From NCBI RefSeq assembly GCF_964204645.1, contig NC_134031.1:10828501-10888500 (forward strand): DNA of 60,000 nucleotides, given 5' to 3'. This DNA is from Tubulanus polymorphus (taxonomy: Eukaryota; Nemertea; Palaeonemertea; Tubulaniformes; Tubulanidae). The notes beneath the pieces were generated by a model, which was not told the origin of the DNA, ran no database searches, and saw nothing but the letters and a program-made list of their open reading frames with translations. How positions within the stretch are numbered: position 1 is the stretch's first letter; every line of letters begins with the position of its first letter. Position numbers and translations under genes: made by a program. Below, piece by piece: positions 1 to 9,250 of the stretch.

Positions 1-61
1 CGTCACAATCATGGTATCCAAAGTTGATTAACTTGACTAATCAAACTTTCACTTTATCTTG

Positions 62-1108
62 CAGAAAGAATTTACTACGTCTTCCTCAAGATCCAGAGAA
101 AATCCATCCGATTTACAAACAGCTAAGTTTGCTGGTTTGTCGCTTTTAACACAACACTTGCTTTCTCTGGGTCTGTCAAATTTGTCGATTAATTTGCTTT
201 TGTCATCTCTTCGAGATTCAACTCTTCGGCAATATGATGTGTATTATAGACAATGGATCGATTATGTGACTCGCCGAGGGTGTGATTATAGAAACCCATC
301 TGCAGAACTTTTAGTTGATTTTCTTTCTTCATTATATGAGAAAGGCTTGTCATATAGTGCGATAAATACGGCAAGATCTGCTATTTCAACTTTTAGTTTT
401 GCGTCACCATCCGCTAATATTGGGTCCGACCCTCTTGTGAAACGACTTTTCAAAGGTATTTTCGAGAATCGTCCTCCTATACCTAAATATAATGATACGT
501 GGGATGTTGGTATTGTCCTTCGTTTTTTGAAATCAGTAGAACCGTTACATGATTTGTCTCTATCTGATTTGACTAAGAAAACTTTATGTTTAATGGCACT
601 TGTTTCAGGACTTCGGCGTAATGTGCTTCATCAATTACGTATCGATGACATGAACATTTTTGATGATCATATAACCTTTCTTTTCGTCAAACAGAAACCA
701 GATAGACCGGGGAAACCGACTCATCCGATTTCGTTTTTTGCTTATCCTTATGATAAATCGATTTGCGTTTTATCTTGTATCAAAGAATACATTCGTGTAA
801 CGGCTGGTCTTAGGAAAGACAATCATCTTTTCATTTCTACTAAAAAACCTCACGGACTAGCGTCAAGTGAGACATTATCGCGCTGGATTAAAGATGTCTT
901 GTTCGCCTCTGGAGTTGATATCAACCGATACTCCAGTCATTCTACTCGTTCAGCTTCTGCGTCTGCGGCTGTTAAGACTATCCCAATAAACACTATTCTC
1001 CAGGCTGTTGGTTGGAGCTGCGAACAGACTTTCGCAAAATATTACTATAAAACTGTAGTTGATCATCCTTCGAAGCAATTGGCTAATGCGGTCCTTGCTT
1101 CAATTTGA
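62..1108 (+). CDS. Tyrosine recombinase (DIRS/Crypton type), probable 3' exon
   Basis: About 349 codons remain open. The frame has no ATG at its beginning. Instead TTATCTTGCAG at about 54-64 looks like a splice acceptor, so this is probably an exon or the continuation of a larger ORF. Residues 48-115 resemble the SAM-like core-binding domain (LRDSTLRQYDVYYRQW). The catalytic domain shows Arg at 186-187 (SGLRRN), the HSTR box at 294-297, GWS near 318-320 and a Tyr cluster at 328-330 (KYYYK). This is the R-H-x-x-R-Y set of tyrosine recombinases. Family members cut and rejoin DNA to integrate a circular intermediate. The frame is uninterrupted, so it may be recent. Pol-A begins 58 bp after the stop. 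Confidence 0.75.
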   Translation, partial: QKEFTTSSSRSRENPSDLQTAKFAGLSLLTQHLLSLGLSNLSINLLLSSLRDSTLRQYDVYYRQWIDYVTRRGCDYRNPSAELLVDFLSSLYEKGLSYSAINTARSAISTFSFASPSANIGSDPLVKRLFKGIFENRPPIPKYNDTWDVGIVLRFLKSVEPLHDLSLSDLTKKTLCLMALVSGLRRNVLHQLRIDDMNIFDDHITFLFVKQKPDRPGKPTHPISFFAYPYDKSICVLSCIKEYIRVTAGLRKDNHLFISTKKPHGLASSETLSRWIKDVLFASGVDINRYSSHSTRSASASAAVKTIPINTILQAVGWSCEQTFAKYYYKTVVDHPSKQLANAVLASI

Positions 1109-1159
1109 TTTAAGGTATTTATGTTTGTTTCCTTGTGTATAATAAGTTTCGGCAAAATA

Positions 1160-1165
1160 GATGAC
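1160..1165. repeat. Target-site duplication GATGAC, left of Pol-A
   Basis: GATGAC directly precedes the element terminus AGTAATAGGGG and is repeated exactly at 17767-17772 after CCTTATTACT. Six-base duplications are the Polinton/Maverick hallmark. Confidence 0.95.
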
Positions 1166-1358
1166 AGTAATAGGGGTTTAGTTGTTCTAGATCAAAGGTC
1201 GAACGGTCGAGAAATTTTCCTAATGTGAAAATAACAATAATTTCTACTTGAATTAGTCGCGCACACTCCTAATTCAAGTAGAAATTATTATTATTTCACA
1301 TTTGAAAAATTTCTCAACCATTCAACCTTTAACCTAGAACAACTAAACCCCTATTACT
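1166..1358. repeat. Terminal foldback hairpin, left end of Pol-A
   Basis: Arm 1166-1256 is the imperfect reverse complement of arm 1269-1358, around a 12-base loop containing CGCGCAC. The outer 46 bases (1166-1211) are shared with the other copies. The inner stem around AATTTCTACTTGAATTAG is specific to Pol-A. The inner end of the foldback is again CCCCTATTACT, a copy of the element terminus. Confidence 0.9.
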
Positions 1359-1423
1359 CTTAAAATATTCATATGCATGAATAAAATATATATGAATAGC
1401 ATTTAAATTGATAGATTATTCAA

Positions 1424-1431
1424 TATAAAAG
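1424..1431 (+). promoter_or_regulatory. TATA box in left TIR, facing the HNH gene
   Basis: TATAAAAG lies about 180 bp upstream of the HNH start codon. The same box occurs in the other TIRs at 17516-17523, 21660-21667, 39288-39295 and 40900-40907, always pointing inward. Promoter function is inferred. Confidence 0.5.
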
Positions 1432-1605
1432 TGTGAGCTCTTATGGAATAGATATATAGATATATTTACAACATTATTTCAATATTTATATTTGTATGAG
1501 TTAGATTTTTAAACATTAAAAGTGTTAGTAAAGTGTGATTGAAATAATTCATATATAAATCATTGAACTTCTAAAATCAATTTAGTAAAAAAATATGTAT
1601 AATAG

Positions 1606-2283
1606 ATGGAATCAGAACAACCACAAACTATCAATATTACAAAAAACACTGGCGTCATAAATATATACTACAAGAAGTGTTCTAAGTGTGAATTAGATAA
1701 ATTAGCTTTAACAGAATTTAGTAAGCGTAAGATTAGCAAAGATGGTTTTCAATATTGCTGTAAAACTCGTACTAAACTATATACCAAACAATATCGAGAA
1801 GATAATAGAGAAGCTTACAATGATTATATGACAGAATATATGAGAGGAAGATATCAAACAGATCTTAATTTTAGATTGAAACAATGCTTAAGATCTAGAT
1901 TAACACAATTATTGAACAAAGAAACGCATTCAGAAACACTATCTAATTTGTTGGGTTGTACAGATGAATTTCTCAAATCATGGATTATATTTCAATTCGA
2001 CGATAAAATGAATATAGATAATTATGGGGATTATTACCATATTGATCACGTGTTACCAATATCTAAATTTAACATGAATGATGAATACAATAAAAAACTT
2101 ATTTGGAATTGGAAGAATTTAAGACCTTTAGAAAAGAAGGAAAACATAATTAAATCTAATAAACTAGATTTACAGTTATATTTAGAACAGTTAACAAAGG
2201 CAAAGAAATTTATTGATCAATGGAACAATGATCCAAATAATGAACAATACGTTGAGGAATTTGATATCAAGGATCCGAAATGA
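1606..2283 (+). CDS. HNH endonuclease-like protein
   Basis: This intact 225-residue frame begins just inside the TIR. A zinc-ribbon-like N-terminus has C25-x2-C28 and C51/C52. The partner Cys expected at 55 is Arg here but Cys in the Pol-B relative (CCKTCTK), so metal binding may be impaired. The HNH core is at 145-186: HIDH (145-148), then NWKNLRP (168-174) and ENIIKSNK (179-186). HNH proteins are metal-dependent nickases or endonucleases. Whether this one nicks termini, homes or blocks competitors is unknown. It is the outermost gene of the integrase-side arm and probably uses the TIR promoter. Confidence 0.8.
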   Translation: MESEQPQTINITKNTGVINIYYKKCSKCELDKLALTEFSKRKISKDGFQYCCKTRTKLYTKQYREDNREAYNDYMTEYMRGRYQTDLNFRLKQCLRSRLTQLLNKETHSETLSNLLGCTDEFLKSWIIFQFDDKMNIDNYGDYYHIDHVLPISKFNMNDEYNKKLIWNWKNLRPLEKKENIIKSNKLDLQLYLEQLTKAKKFIDQWNNDPNNEQYVEEFDIKDPK

Positions 2284-2587
2284 CTTATCTGGACAGTTAT
2301 AATTACTGCTCCTAATAGATAAACAAAAGTAGTGAGATATTAAATCCTAATTTAAATAAAAAGTATTTAAAAAACAATAACTTCAACTAGCTAGTGAATT
2401 CTATTATATTTTCAATATTTTCTTTTCAAAAAGAGAATACTTTATATTTTGAATAGATTCAAATAGAAATTCTTTAAATTCAAATAGCTAGTATCAGTAG
2501 TCAATACTAGAATTCTTTAGCTTTAACTAGCTAGTATCATTTGAAGAATACTTATAATATTTTTTTTGCTTTTTTTCTCTAATATAA
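2284..2587. other. AT-rich spacer between HNH and X1, no gene
   Basis: This 304-bp spacer holds repeated AACTAGCTAGT-type words (about 2386, 2488, 2526) and T-rich tracts before X1. A similar spacer is found in Pol-B at about 36961-37257. It is unusually long for this element and may be a promoter region for the X1-ATPase set. Confidence 0.5.
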
Positions 2588-3196
2588 ATGTCAAAGAAAT
2601 CTAATAAGAATAGTATTGATATTGAAAAGACATTAGATGATTTGGGTATAAGTGATAATAAAGATACAGTTGCAACTAATTGTGCTCAAGTTAATTGTAA
2701 TATAGATTATGAATACTATTTATATTGTAAGCATCATCTAGAACTATTGATTGCCGGTGGAAAAACTAAACAATTTTTAACTAAGAGTATTACTTTTCAA
2801 GAATTAGATGCTATGAAACCAGATAAAGTAATAAAATATTTTAAGATTTATGAAGAAGGTAGATTATCCCGAATAAATGATTCTATTTCAGATGGTATTG
2901 TCAAATGTTATTCTAAGTTATGTAACCAGTTAATACCAATTAATGATGAAAATAAATTATATAGTGATTTAAAAAATGACTACTTAGTTATGACTGAATT
3001 ACAAAAATGGGTTGGATATGCTTCATTTCAATTAGGATCGGTTATGACATTAATTTCTACTGGTGTCATAACATTTTCGAATATCAAGCCTATGGAATAT
3101 AAATCAGGTAAGAATGAAACAGATGACGCTGTACTACAACCAAACGTCGAAACAGAAAATGAATCAGAACAAAAATTAACTAAAATAAATGAGTGA
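2588..3196 (+). CDS. X1: conserved Polinton protein with one membrane segment
   Basis: This 202-residue protein belongs to a type I have seen repeatedly in animal Polintons, but I know no function for it. Residues 1-30 are polar. A helical middle (about 40-140) contains a FQELDAMKPDKVIKYF region. A hydrophobic stretch at 141-163 (WVGYASFQLGSVMTLISTG) could span a membrane. The tail is acidic. The start follows a T-rich run and ATAAATG. Its end overlaps X2 by 8 bp, implying tight co-expression. A virion membrane or scaffold role is possible only by analogy. The Pol-B copy at 36361-36954 is nearly identical up to a stop. Confidence 0.7.
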   Translation: MSKKSNKNSIDIEKTLDDLGISDNKDTVATNCAQVNCNIDYEYYLYCKHHLELLIAGGKTKQFLTKSITFQELDAMKPDKVIKYFKIYEEGRLSRINDSISDGIVKCYSKLCNQLIPINDENKLYSDLKNDYLVMTELQKWVGYASFQLGSVMTLISTGVITFSNIKPMEYKSGKNETDDAVLQPNVETENESEQKLTKINE

Positions 3197-3542
3197 TGGC
3201 GTTAAGAAAAAGGCTAGATCCGAGAAACAAATTAAATGGGCAAGAGAATTGGGTAAAAGATCTTCAGAATTAAAAAAAGCTAAGAAAAAGAAATTAACTG
3301 ATATAAATGAATCACAGACTTTATCTGATATTGATTCAAATAATAATCCATCTAATTCTTCTAATAGTGGAAGAAATAATTACTTATATATTACAATTGG
3401 GTTAATCACAATTATTATATTATCCGGTGTAATATATAAATCAAAATTCAAATCTGATGATAAATATGATTCCAATGACAATAAACCTATCATACCAGAA
3501 AATAAATCAAATCATAAAGCCATTGAAACTAAATCTAAATAA
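3189..3542 (+). CDS. X2: small basic single-pass membrane protein
   Basis: This 117-residue protein has a Lys/Arg-rich N-terminus (1-36, with ARELGKRSSELKKAKKKK), a Ser/Asn-rich linker, one membrane segment at about 65-83 (YLYITIGLITIIILSGV) and a polar tail. It could be a nucleic-acid-binding, membrane-tethered virion protein, but that is inference. It overlaps the end of X1 by 8 bp and precedes the integrase by 21 bp. The ATG sits in ATAAATGAG. The Pol-B copy is frameshifted. Confidence 0.65.
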   Translation: MSDGVKKKARSEKQIKWARELGKRSSELKKAKKKKLTDINESQTLSDIDSNNNPSNSSNSGRNNYLYITIGLITIIILSGVIYKSKFKSDDKYDSNDNKPIIPENKSNHKAIETKSK

Positions 3543-3563
3543 TTATTAATGGATTGAAATAAG

Positions 3564-4658
3564 ATGAAAAAAGAACAATATTTAAGAGAGTTATATTATA
3601 ACCCAGAAAGTGAAGTATCATATTCTAGCGTTTCAGAATTATGGAATAAAATTAAATCTGATAAAGATAATGAAAATATAAAATATAGTGAATTGAAATC
3701 ATGGTTAAAAAATCAACCAACATATCAAATCCACAAGAAAATGGATAAAACTTATTTAACAAGAAAAGTTATGGTTTCATATATCGATCAACAATGGCAA
3801 GCAGATTTAATTGACATGAAGAACTTAGAGGAATACAACAAAGGATATTTCTGGATATTAAATGTTATAGACATATTCAGTAGATACGCATGGTCAATTC
3901 CAATCAAAAATAAAACTGGAATAGAAGTGACAAATGCTTTTAAATCTATATTTAAAGAAGCTATTCCAGATAAGATACAATTTGATGAAGGTAAGGAATT
4001 TTATAACAAACATTTTAAAAAACTATTATCTGATAACGATGTAAAATATTTTTCAACACACTCAGATAAAAAAGCATCTATTATAGAAAGATTTAATAAA
4101 ACATTGAAATCTAGAATGTGGAAATATTTTACTGCTAATGAAACATATAAATATATCGATGAGTCGATAAATATATTAGATGATTTGGTGAAAGGTTATA
4201 ATAATTCTAAACATAGTTCTATAAATATGAAACCTATACAAGCTAGAAAAGAAGATAATTCGGAAATAGTTTGGAATAATTTATATGGAGCATTTGTTAC
4301 ACATGATTTCGGAGAACCTAAATTTGAAATTGGTCAACACGTTAGAATATCTAAATATAGAAAAACATTTTATAAAGGTTATACTCCAAATTTTACAGAA
4401 GAAATATTTAAAATTAAAAAGATAATATTAACTAAACCTTTTGTTTATAAATTAGAAGATCTAAAAGATGAAGAAATATTAGGTTATTTTTATGAACAAG
4501 AATTATCACTTGTACCAAACCCAGATGAAATAGAATACAAAATAGAAAAAGTATTGAAAACAAAAACTCTTAAAGGAAAAAAGTATTCTTTGGTGAAATA
4601 TAAAGGGTATGATGATAAATTTAATGAATGGATTTATCTAGTAAAATTAAAAGAATAA
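3564..4658 (+). CDS. INT: Retroviral-type (RVE) integrase with C-terminal chromodomain
   Basis: This intact 364-residue frame has the usual Polinton integrase layout. The RNase H-fold core spans about 72-185, with candidate acidic residues D81 or D84 (QADLID), D141 (QFDEGKEF) and E175 (IIERFNKT). An SH3-like region follows at about 250-315. A chromodomain at about 324-360 (KYSLVKYKGYDDKFNEW) could steer integration toward particular histone marks. The protein would join element ends to target DNA, producing the 6-bp duplications seen. The last residues differ from the Pol-B and Pol-D copies because this copy has one T fewer before the end. Its stop directly abuts the ATPase ATG. Confidence 0.93.
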   Translation: MKKEQYLRELYYNPESEVSYSSVSELWNKIKSDKDNENIKYSELKSWLKNQPTYQIHKKMDKTYLTRKVMVSYIDQQWQADLIDMKNLEEYNKGYFWILNVIDIFSRYAWSIPIKNKTGIEVTNAFKSIFKEAIPDKIQFDEGKEFYNKHFKKLLSDNDVKYFSTHSDKKASIIERFNKTLKSRMWKYFTANETYKYIDESINILDDLVKGYNNSKHSSINMKPIQARKEDNSEIVWNNLYGAFVTHDFGEPKFEIGQHVRISKYRKTFYKGYTPNFTEEIFKIKKIILTKPFVYKLEDLKDEEILGYFYEQELSLVPNPDEIEYKIEKVLKTKTLKGKKYSLVKYKGYDDKFNEWIYLVKLKE

Positions 4659-5263
4659 ATGAATAAAGATTTATTTATATTTGAACCGCATAATATGTTA
4701 GTTACTGGAGTAACAAAGTGTGGTAAAACACATTTCATATTAGATTTGTTAGAAACTATTTATAAGAATCATTTTGATAATATAATATTATTCTGTCCTC
4801 CTTATGAAATGAATAAAACATATAATAGAGATATAGTTAAGATAAAAAAGTTTATTATATTAGATCGTAAAACAGTAAAAGAAAATTTAGATAATTGTAT
4901 TAAAATAGCAATTGATACATATAAAGGATCAAATACATTATTCATTATAGATGATTGCGCAAATTTACATGATTCAAAAGTGAGAGAAAGTGAGTTATGT
5001 TATTTAGCTTTCTCTGGAAGACATTTTGGGATAACAACATGGGTTTTAAATCAAAAATATAATTCAATTGTTAAAGACTTTAGGGAGAATATAAGATTTC
5101 TAGTTTTATTCTACAATAAAAATCTATGCAACAATCATTGGAAGAAAATCAAATTATACCTACTGAATTACATGATGAATATATGAATAAATTAAAGAAT
5201 AATAAAGGTTCAAAATTATTACTGAGACTACAATTTCCCTATGAATATAAATTTATAAAATAA
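4659..5263 (+). pseudogene. ATP: A32/FtsK-HerA-type packaging ATPase, frameshifted near the 3' end
   Basis: The open part (4659-5186) carries Walker A GVTKCGKT (17-24), Walker B TLFIIDD (93-99) and a WVLNQKYN sensor region (128-135). This is the genome-packaging ATPase of Polintons and related viruses. A 7-bp deletion near 5115, compared with the sister copies, shifts the frame. The remaining C-terminal coding sequence continues in another frame to about 5263. The motor core is complete, so residual activity cannot be excluded. The start codon follows the integrase stop with no spacer (TAAATG). Confidence 0.85.
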
Positions 5264-5668
5264 CTATTTATATACCTATGTATTAGATACCCTATTAGAT
5301 ACCCTAATACCTGATACCCCATTAGATACCCTAATACCTGATACCCTAATACCTGATACTCTATTAGATACCTTAAATACTTAAAACCCCCTTTTTTAAA
5401 ATAAATATTATTTATACAATTTTCAACCAATTTATTTTTTTTTTCAACAAATATATGAATAAGTTTGAAAATAATAAAGGTTATTCATTATTACTGAGGT
5501 TTCAATATAAATTTAAAAAAGAAATATAATTTAAGGTATTTTCAAATAATATGTATTAGATATGTATTAGATATGTATTAGATATGTATTAGATACCTTA
5601 AATACCTTAAATACTTAAAACCCCCTTTTTTATTTACTATTATTTTATACAATTTTCAACCTTAATTA
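5264..5668. repeat. Convergence spacer of Pol-A: tandem repeats and a duplicated ATPase tail
   Basis: The two gene arms end here. Tandem TTAGATACCCTAATACCTGA-type units occupy 5282-5370 and GTATTAGATAT units 5548-5590. A block containing ACTTAAAACCCCCTTTTTT occurs twice (about 5362-5430 and 5595-5661). Between them, 5455-5530 is a diverged second copy of the ATPase 3' tail. No gene is supported. Pol-B and Pol-D have long hairpins at the equivalent position instead. Confidence 0.75.
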
Positions 5669-6521
5669 TTATTTGATTGTTAGATAATTAATTTCTGAAT
5701 CACTTTCATCATCACTCTCCAATTCATTATCAGGCCCTAACAATTTATTCAAATGCTCTACCGTATCTTCATAAATTATTTTCTGATTTAAGTTTCATAG
5801 AATCTTTATTATCAATGCGCTTTCCTGTATTTTCATTATTATCTTTATTAGTATTTGCTCCTAATATTTCATTTACAGTGTTTGATCCTAATATTTCATT
5901 ACCATCGGTTAAATCTAATTCATCTTTATTAGGTGTTGCTAATAAAAAATCTTCATATAATTCTTTACCATTTACTTTTTTATTTGAAACAAATTTTGTA
6001 ACATATCTAAATGGGTGTTCTATAAATTCTCTTAAACCAACACGTTCTATAACATTAGTAATATGTGAATTTGTATTCATATGTTTATTCCAATTTGATG
6101 GAGCGTTTGAAAATTCACCTTTACAATAATCACAATAATTTCTATTTTTACTAACATTTAATATTATTGCATTATTATATGTAGAAGGTATTGCATTATT
6201 GTATGGAGAGGGTATTACATTATTAGATGTAGAAGGTATTACATTATTAGATGTAGTAGGTATTACATTATTAGATGTAGTAGGTATTACATTATTAGAT
6301 GTAGTAGGTATTACATTATTAGATGTAGTAGGTATTACATTACTTAAATTATCAACAACACCACTTTTATTATTATCGATTTCTATTAGTTTAGTTTTAT
6401 AAATTTTGAAAATAGGATCAAATATCAAAGCTATATTACAAGGTATAACATAATATAAACCATCATTATTTTCATGTGTATCGATGTATGGAATATGTTT
6501 ATATACTTTACCTCCTTCCAT
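5669..6521 (-). CDS. C2H2-finger protein with NNVIPTTS repeats; C-terminus possibly frameshifted
   Basis: The main frame is 250 residues (5769-6521). The N-terminal 75 residues are nearly the same as in the Pol-D gene at 56796. Seven 8-residue NNVIP(T/S)TS units follow (about 6179-6345), then a zinc finger (YCDYCKGEF...HMNTNSH) and an acidic tail. A reading frame in register +1 continues to a stop at 5669-5671 with an acidic end (NELESDDESDSE), so the original C-terminus may have been frameshifted. The Pol-B and Pol-D genes encode three fingers where this has one. The family is unknown; a DNA- or RNA-binding role is inferred from the finger. This is the last gene of the leftward arm, just after the capsid gene. 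Confidence 0.65.
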
Positions 6522-6553
6522 TTATTATATAAATTTTTATTAAAGTTAAAATT

Positions 6554-7779
6554 TTAATACATAACACTATTCAATTGAGAATTTACAATATTTAATTGCG
6601 CGTCAGATATAATATAAATGTGCATTTTAAAATTTTTGATTCCTTCATTCTTTGTCATGAATAATTGTATTCCATCTTTAGTGTTTTGTAATTTTTTTCC
6701 AGAACCATGTAATGAATTATCCTCTGTTGTTCTAAAATCTAACCATAATGCATATTTATTACCGGTATAATAATCAATTTGATTAATATTACAATTTTCA
6801 GATGATTTCACTTTTTCATTCATAAAATGTTTTCTAATTTCTGGCCATTGATCTATCATTCTCATTCCTTGACAAAATATTTTATTTGCTATTCCTTCGA
6901 TAGTTATTTCTACTTTTGTTATTTCAGGATTATAATAATTATCAACATTTATTGCGCCATTAGTATATGTTGCAATGGTAAAAAATATTAATATACCTTT
7001 AATAGATCTACTTGGGAAGTTAATATTCTCATTAATAATTTCATCATTTGCATTAATAGTTACGGTTTTAAATTTATCAATATAATCATATAATAATGAA
7101 AATCCTTGATTGTATTTAGTTTGAATTATACTTGAAATATTTTCATCAGTTACTGTATCATATTCTAAACATATATTCGATAATTTATAACTCATATCTT
7201 TATTAACGCTAGATATTACAATTTCATTAACAGGAGCAAATGTTATTTCGAATATAACGTCTTCTTGAATTGCGTATTTATATAAAGGTGCATTATTATT
7301 TATCAATTCAAAGTCTAGTGGAATTTTATATTTGCTTCCATAAATCTTTTTTATCAAATTATCTACAGCATTAGTTACTACTGCATTATTGGCTTCAGAT
7401 CTTAATTTATTTTGGTTTTCTGATTGGATGCCTTGAAATATCATATTATTTCTATTTTCTTTAGTTAACCATAAATCTTTATATCTAATGAGAAAACTGT
7501 TTCTGGACCAATCTTTATTGTTAACTTTTTAATCAAATATCTCCCAACATTATCAACAACATAATTATTATTATTACCGAGTACTTTTATATCGGCTGAT
7601 AGATAAATACTATTTGGAACATAAAAAGTATTTTGTGTTAATCGAGGAATTCTAACATATAAAGTTTCATCGGGATTAATATTTGAAGGATTATGAGTAA
7701 TTATATGATGTGATCTTTCTGCTTTAATAGCATTAGATATTCTATGATTCTTAGAAGGATTGATATAACTCCCACTCAT
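6554..7779 (-). pseudogene. Major capsid protein candidate, broken by a 22-bp deletion
   Basis: Two open pieces (7465-7779 and 6554-7444) match end-to-end the intact 415-residue genes at 31473-32720 and 55516-56763. A 22-bp deletion near 7480, compared with those copies, removes part of a conserved region and shifts the frame. The N-terminal part keeps NVGRYLIKKLTIKIG, a segment I associate with Polinton double-jelly-roll capsid proteins. Without the deletion the protein would build the icosahedral shell; this copy cannot make it whole. Upstream is T-tract plus GTTAAATAAATG. Confidence 0.75.
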
Positions 7780-7799
7780 TTATTTAACAAAAAAATTAA

Positions 7800-8838
7800 T
7801 TATTTATTTTTGATCATGTTTACTAACCCAAAAATAATAGCACTTACAACTGTAATTAAAAATAAAATAATATGTTCAGCAGCAAAGTTAATAATGTTTC
7901 CTGCAGATTTCAATATAAAACCAACAATTGATGCAATAACTCCTGGTAAAGCTGCAGCAGATTTTTAAGATAGTTCCCATAAATATTTTGCTAATTTTTT
8001 AAAACCATCTTTAACTTTATCTTGTATAGAATTATTATCATTCGGGGGTTTATCTGGTTTATTGGGAGTAGGAGTAGATTTCAAAGAATTTGATATTGCT
8101 AAACCAATTGTTGTAAATAACATAGTTACAGCCGTTAGAATTGAAAGAATTGTTATTCCTTCAAACTTAAATAATAATTTTATTCTATCTTTCAATGATA
8201 TTTTAGAATTTGGTTTTATTAGATATCTTTTAAAAACATCTTTTAATCTATCAATATTATAATCATATGATTTTAATAATAATTCAATTTCTTCTTTTTG
8301 TAATTCTATGTTATATTCTAAATCATCTTTTTCTTTTTCTAAATATGCATTTCTTTTTCTAAATTCATTTTCTTCAATAACTTAATTATCTCTATCTAAT
8401 TTTATTTTTTCTATTTCTTCATTTTTATCAGTTAATTCATCTTCTAAATTTCTAATTTTTAATCTCTTACATTTTTATCATGCATAATTTTATACTAATA
8501 ATTTCTCTAATTGCTTTATCAGAAAATATATCTAAATCTTCTAATTCTTGATCTGCTGCATCAAGTAATCCATTCGGTAAAAGTTTTTCAATTGGAACTT
8601 TATTTGATTTAAGTTTACTAGTTTTGGAAGTTTTATTCTGTTCAGAAGTTGTTTCTGGTTCTAAATTATTATCGATTGTTTCAAATAATTTTTCAATTCT
8701 TTGTTTAAATACTCTTTCATTTTTAATAATTTCTTCTTGTGTTACATCTTCTATTTCATTACTATTTCTTATTCTCTTAATTCTATCTGGTTTTAAATTA
8801 AGCAAAGTTGATTCTGCTAATATTTTGTTTTTGTTTTT
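7800..8838 (-). pseudogene. Coiled-coil multi-membrane protein, decayed
   Basis: This corresponds to the intact 401-residue gene at 30226-31431. The C-terminal half is recognisable: KDRIKLLFKFEGIT, a membrane helix, a TPTPNKPDKPP linker, then WELS followed by an in-frame stop at 7965-7967, and the remaining hydrophobic region down to 7800. A middle piece (8467-8805) is open but its N-terminus is unlike the Pol-B protein. At least three stops or frame changes separate the pieces. The true start is unclear. Confidence 0.7.
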
Positions 8839-8857
8839 TATAAGAGATATCTATATA

Positions 8858-9235
8858 TTAATCATCCTTCAAACGATAATAATATTCACCATCTAAAAAC
8901 TTTAAGTCTTGTACTAAAAGTCTAGCGCTTCTATCATTTATATTATATCCAGATTCTTTAAATACATGTTGAAAATCATACATAAATTCAATATTTTCTA
9001 AATTTTGTCTTACTAAATCTGGATTTTCATTTTCAGTAGGTATTCTCCATTTAGCTCCTCTAATATATTCATCTGTTGATTGGCCTTTAGAACCACTATC
9101 TGCTAAATTAGAATTATATGCTGATTCATCATCATTATCAATATTAGTTTCTGCATCATTATAATCATCATCAATATATCCTTCATTATTATTTCCCATG
9201 CCTTCCATTTCATAATCTTCTCCACCTTCTGCCAT
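8858..9235 (-). CDS. Acidic small protein, Pol-A version
   Basis: This open 125-residue frame starts in TATGTAAATG. Residues 1-50 are Asp/Glu/Asn-rich (MAEGGEDYEMEGMG). The C-terminal half (about 60-125) is a distinct, probably folded segment ending YYRLKDD. The Pol-B gene in the same position (29691) shares only the acidic start and carries an unrelated C-terminal half. Pol-D has lost the gene. Function unknown. It lies between the large membrane-anchored protein and the coiled-coil gene, so it may belong to the virion or assembly set. Confidence 0.6.
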   Translation of the reverse strand: MAEGGEDYEMEGMGNNNEGYIDDDYNDAETNIDNDDESAYNSNLADSGSKGQSTDEYIRGAKWRIPTENENPDLVRQNLENIEFMYDFQHVFKESGYNINDRSARLLVQDLKFLDGEYYYRLKDD

Positions 9236-9250
9236 TTACATAATAAAAAA

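Larger units (their letters stand above)
1166..1595 (+). repeat. Left terminal inverted repeat of Pol-A
   Basis: The sequence matches the reverse complement of about 17350-17766 nearly to the start codons of both outermost genes. It consists of a 193-bp foldback (1166-1358), an AT-rich spacer and an inward TATA box. Confidence 0.9.

Noticed and set aside
1166-1358. Foldback as an independent MITE inserted in the TIR
   Set aside because: It is present at the extreme ends of all copies, and the target duplication of the whole element abuts it, so it is part of the element; a very ancient capture cannot be excluded.
5239-5430. 63-codon frame with YQVLGYL repeats
   Set aside because: Translation of the TTAGATACC tandem repeat in the convergence spacer.
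5815-6402. Open frames on the plus strand with VVGITLLD repeats
   Set aside because: They are the antisense of the NNVIP repeat region of the finger gene; same for 56915-57166.
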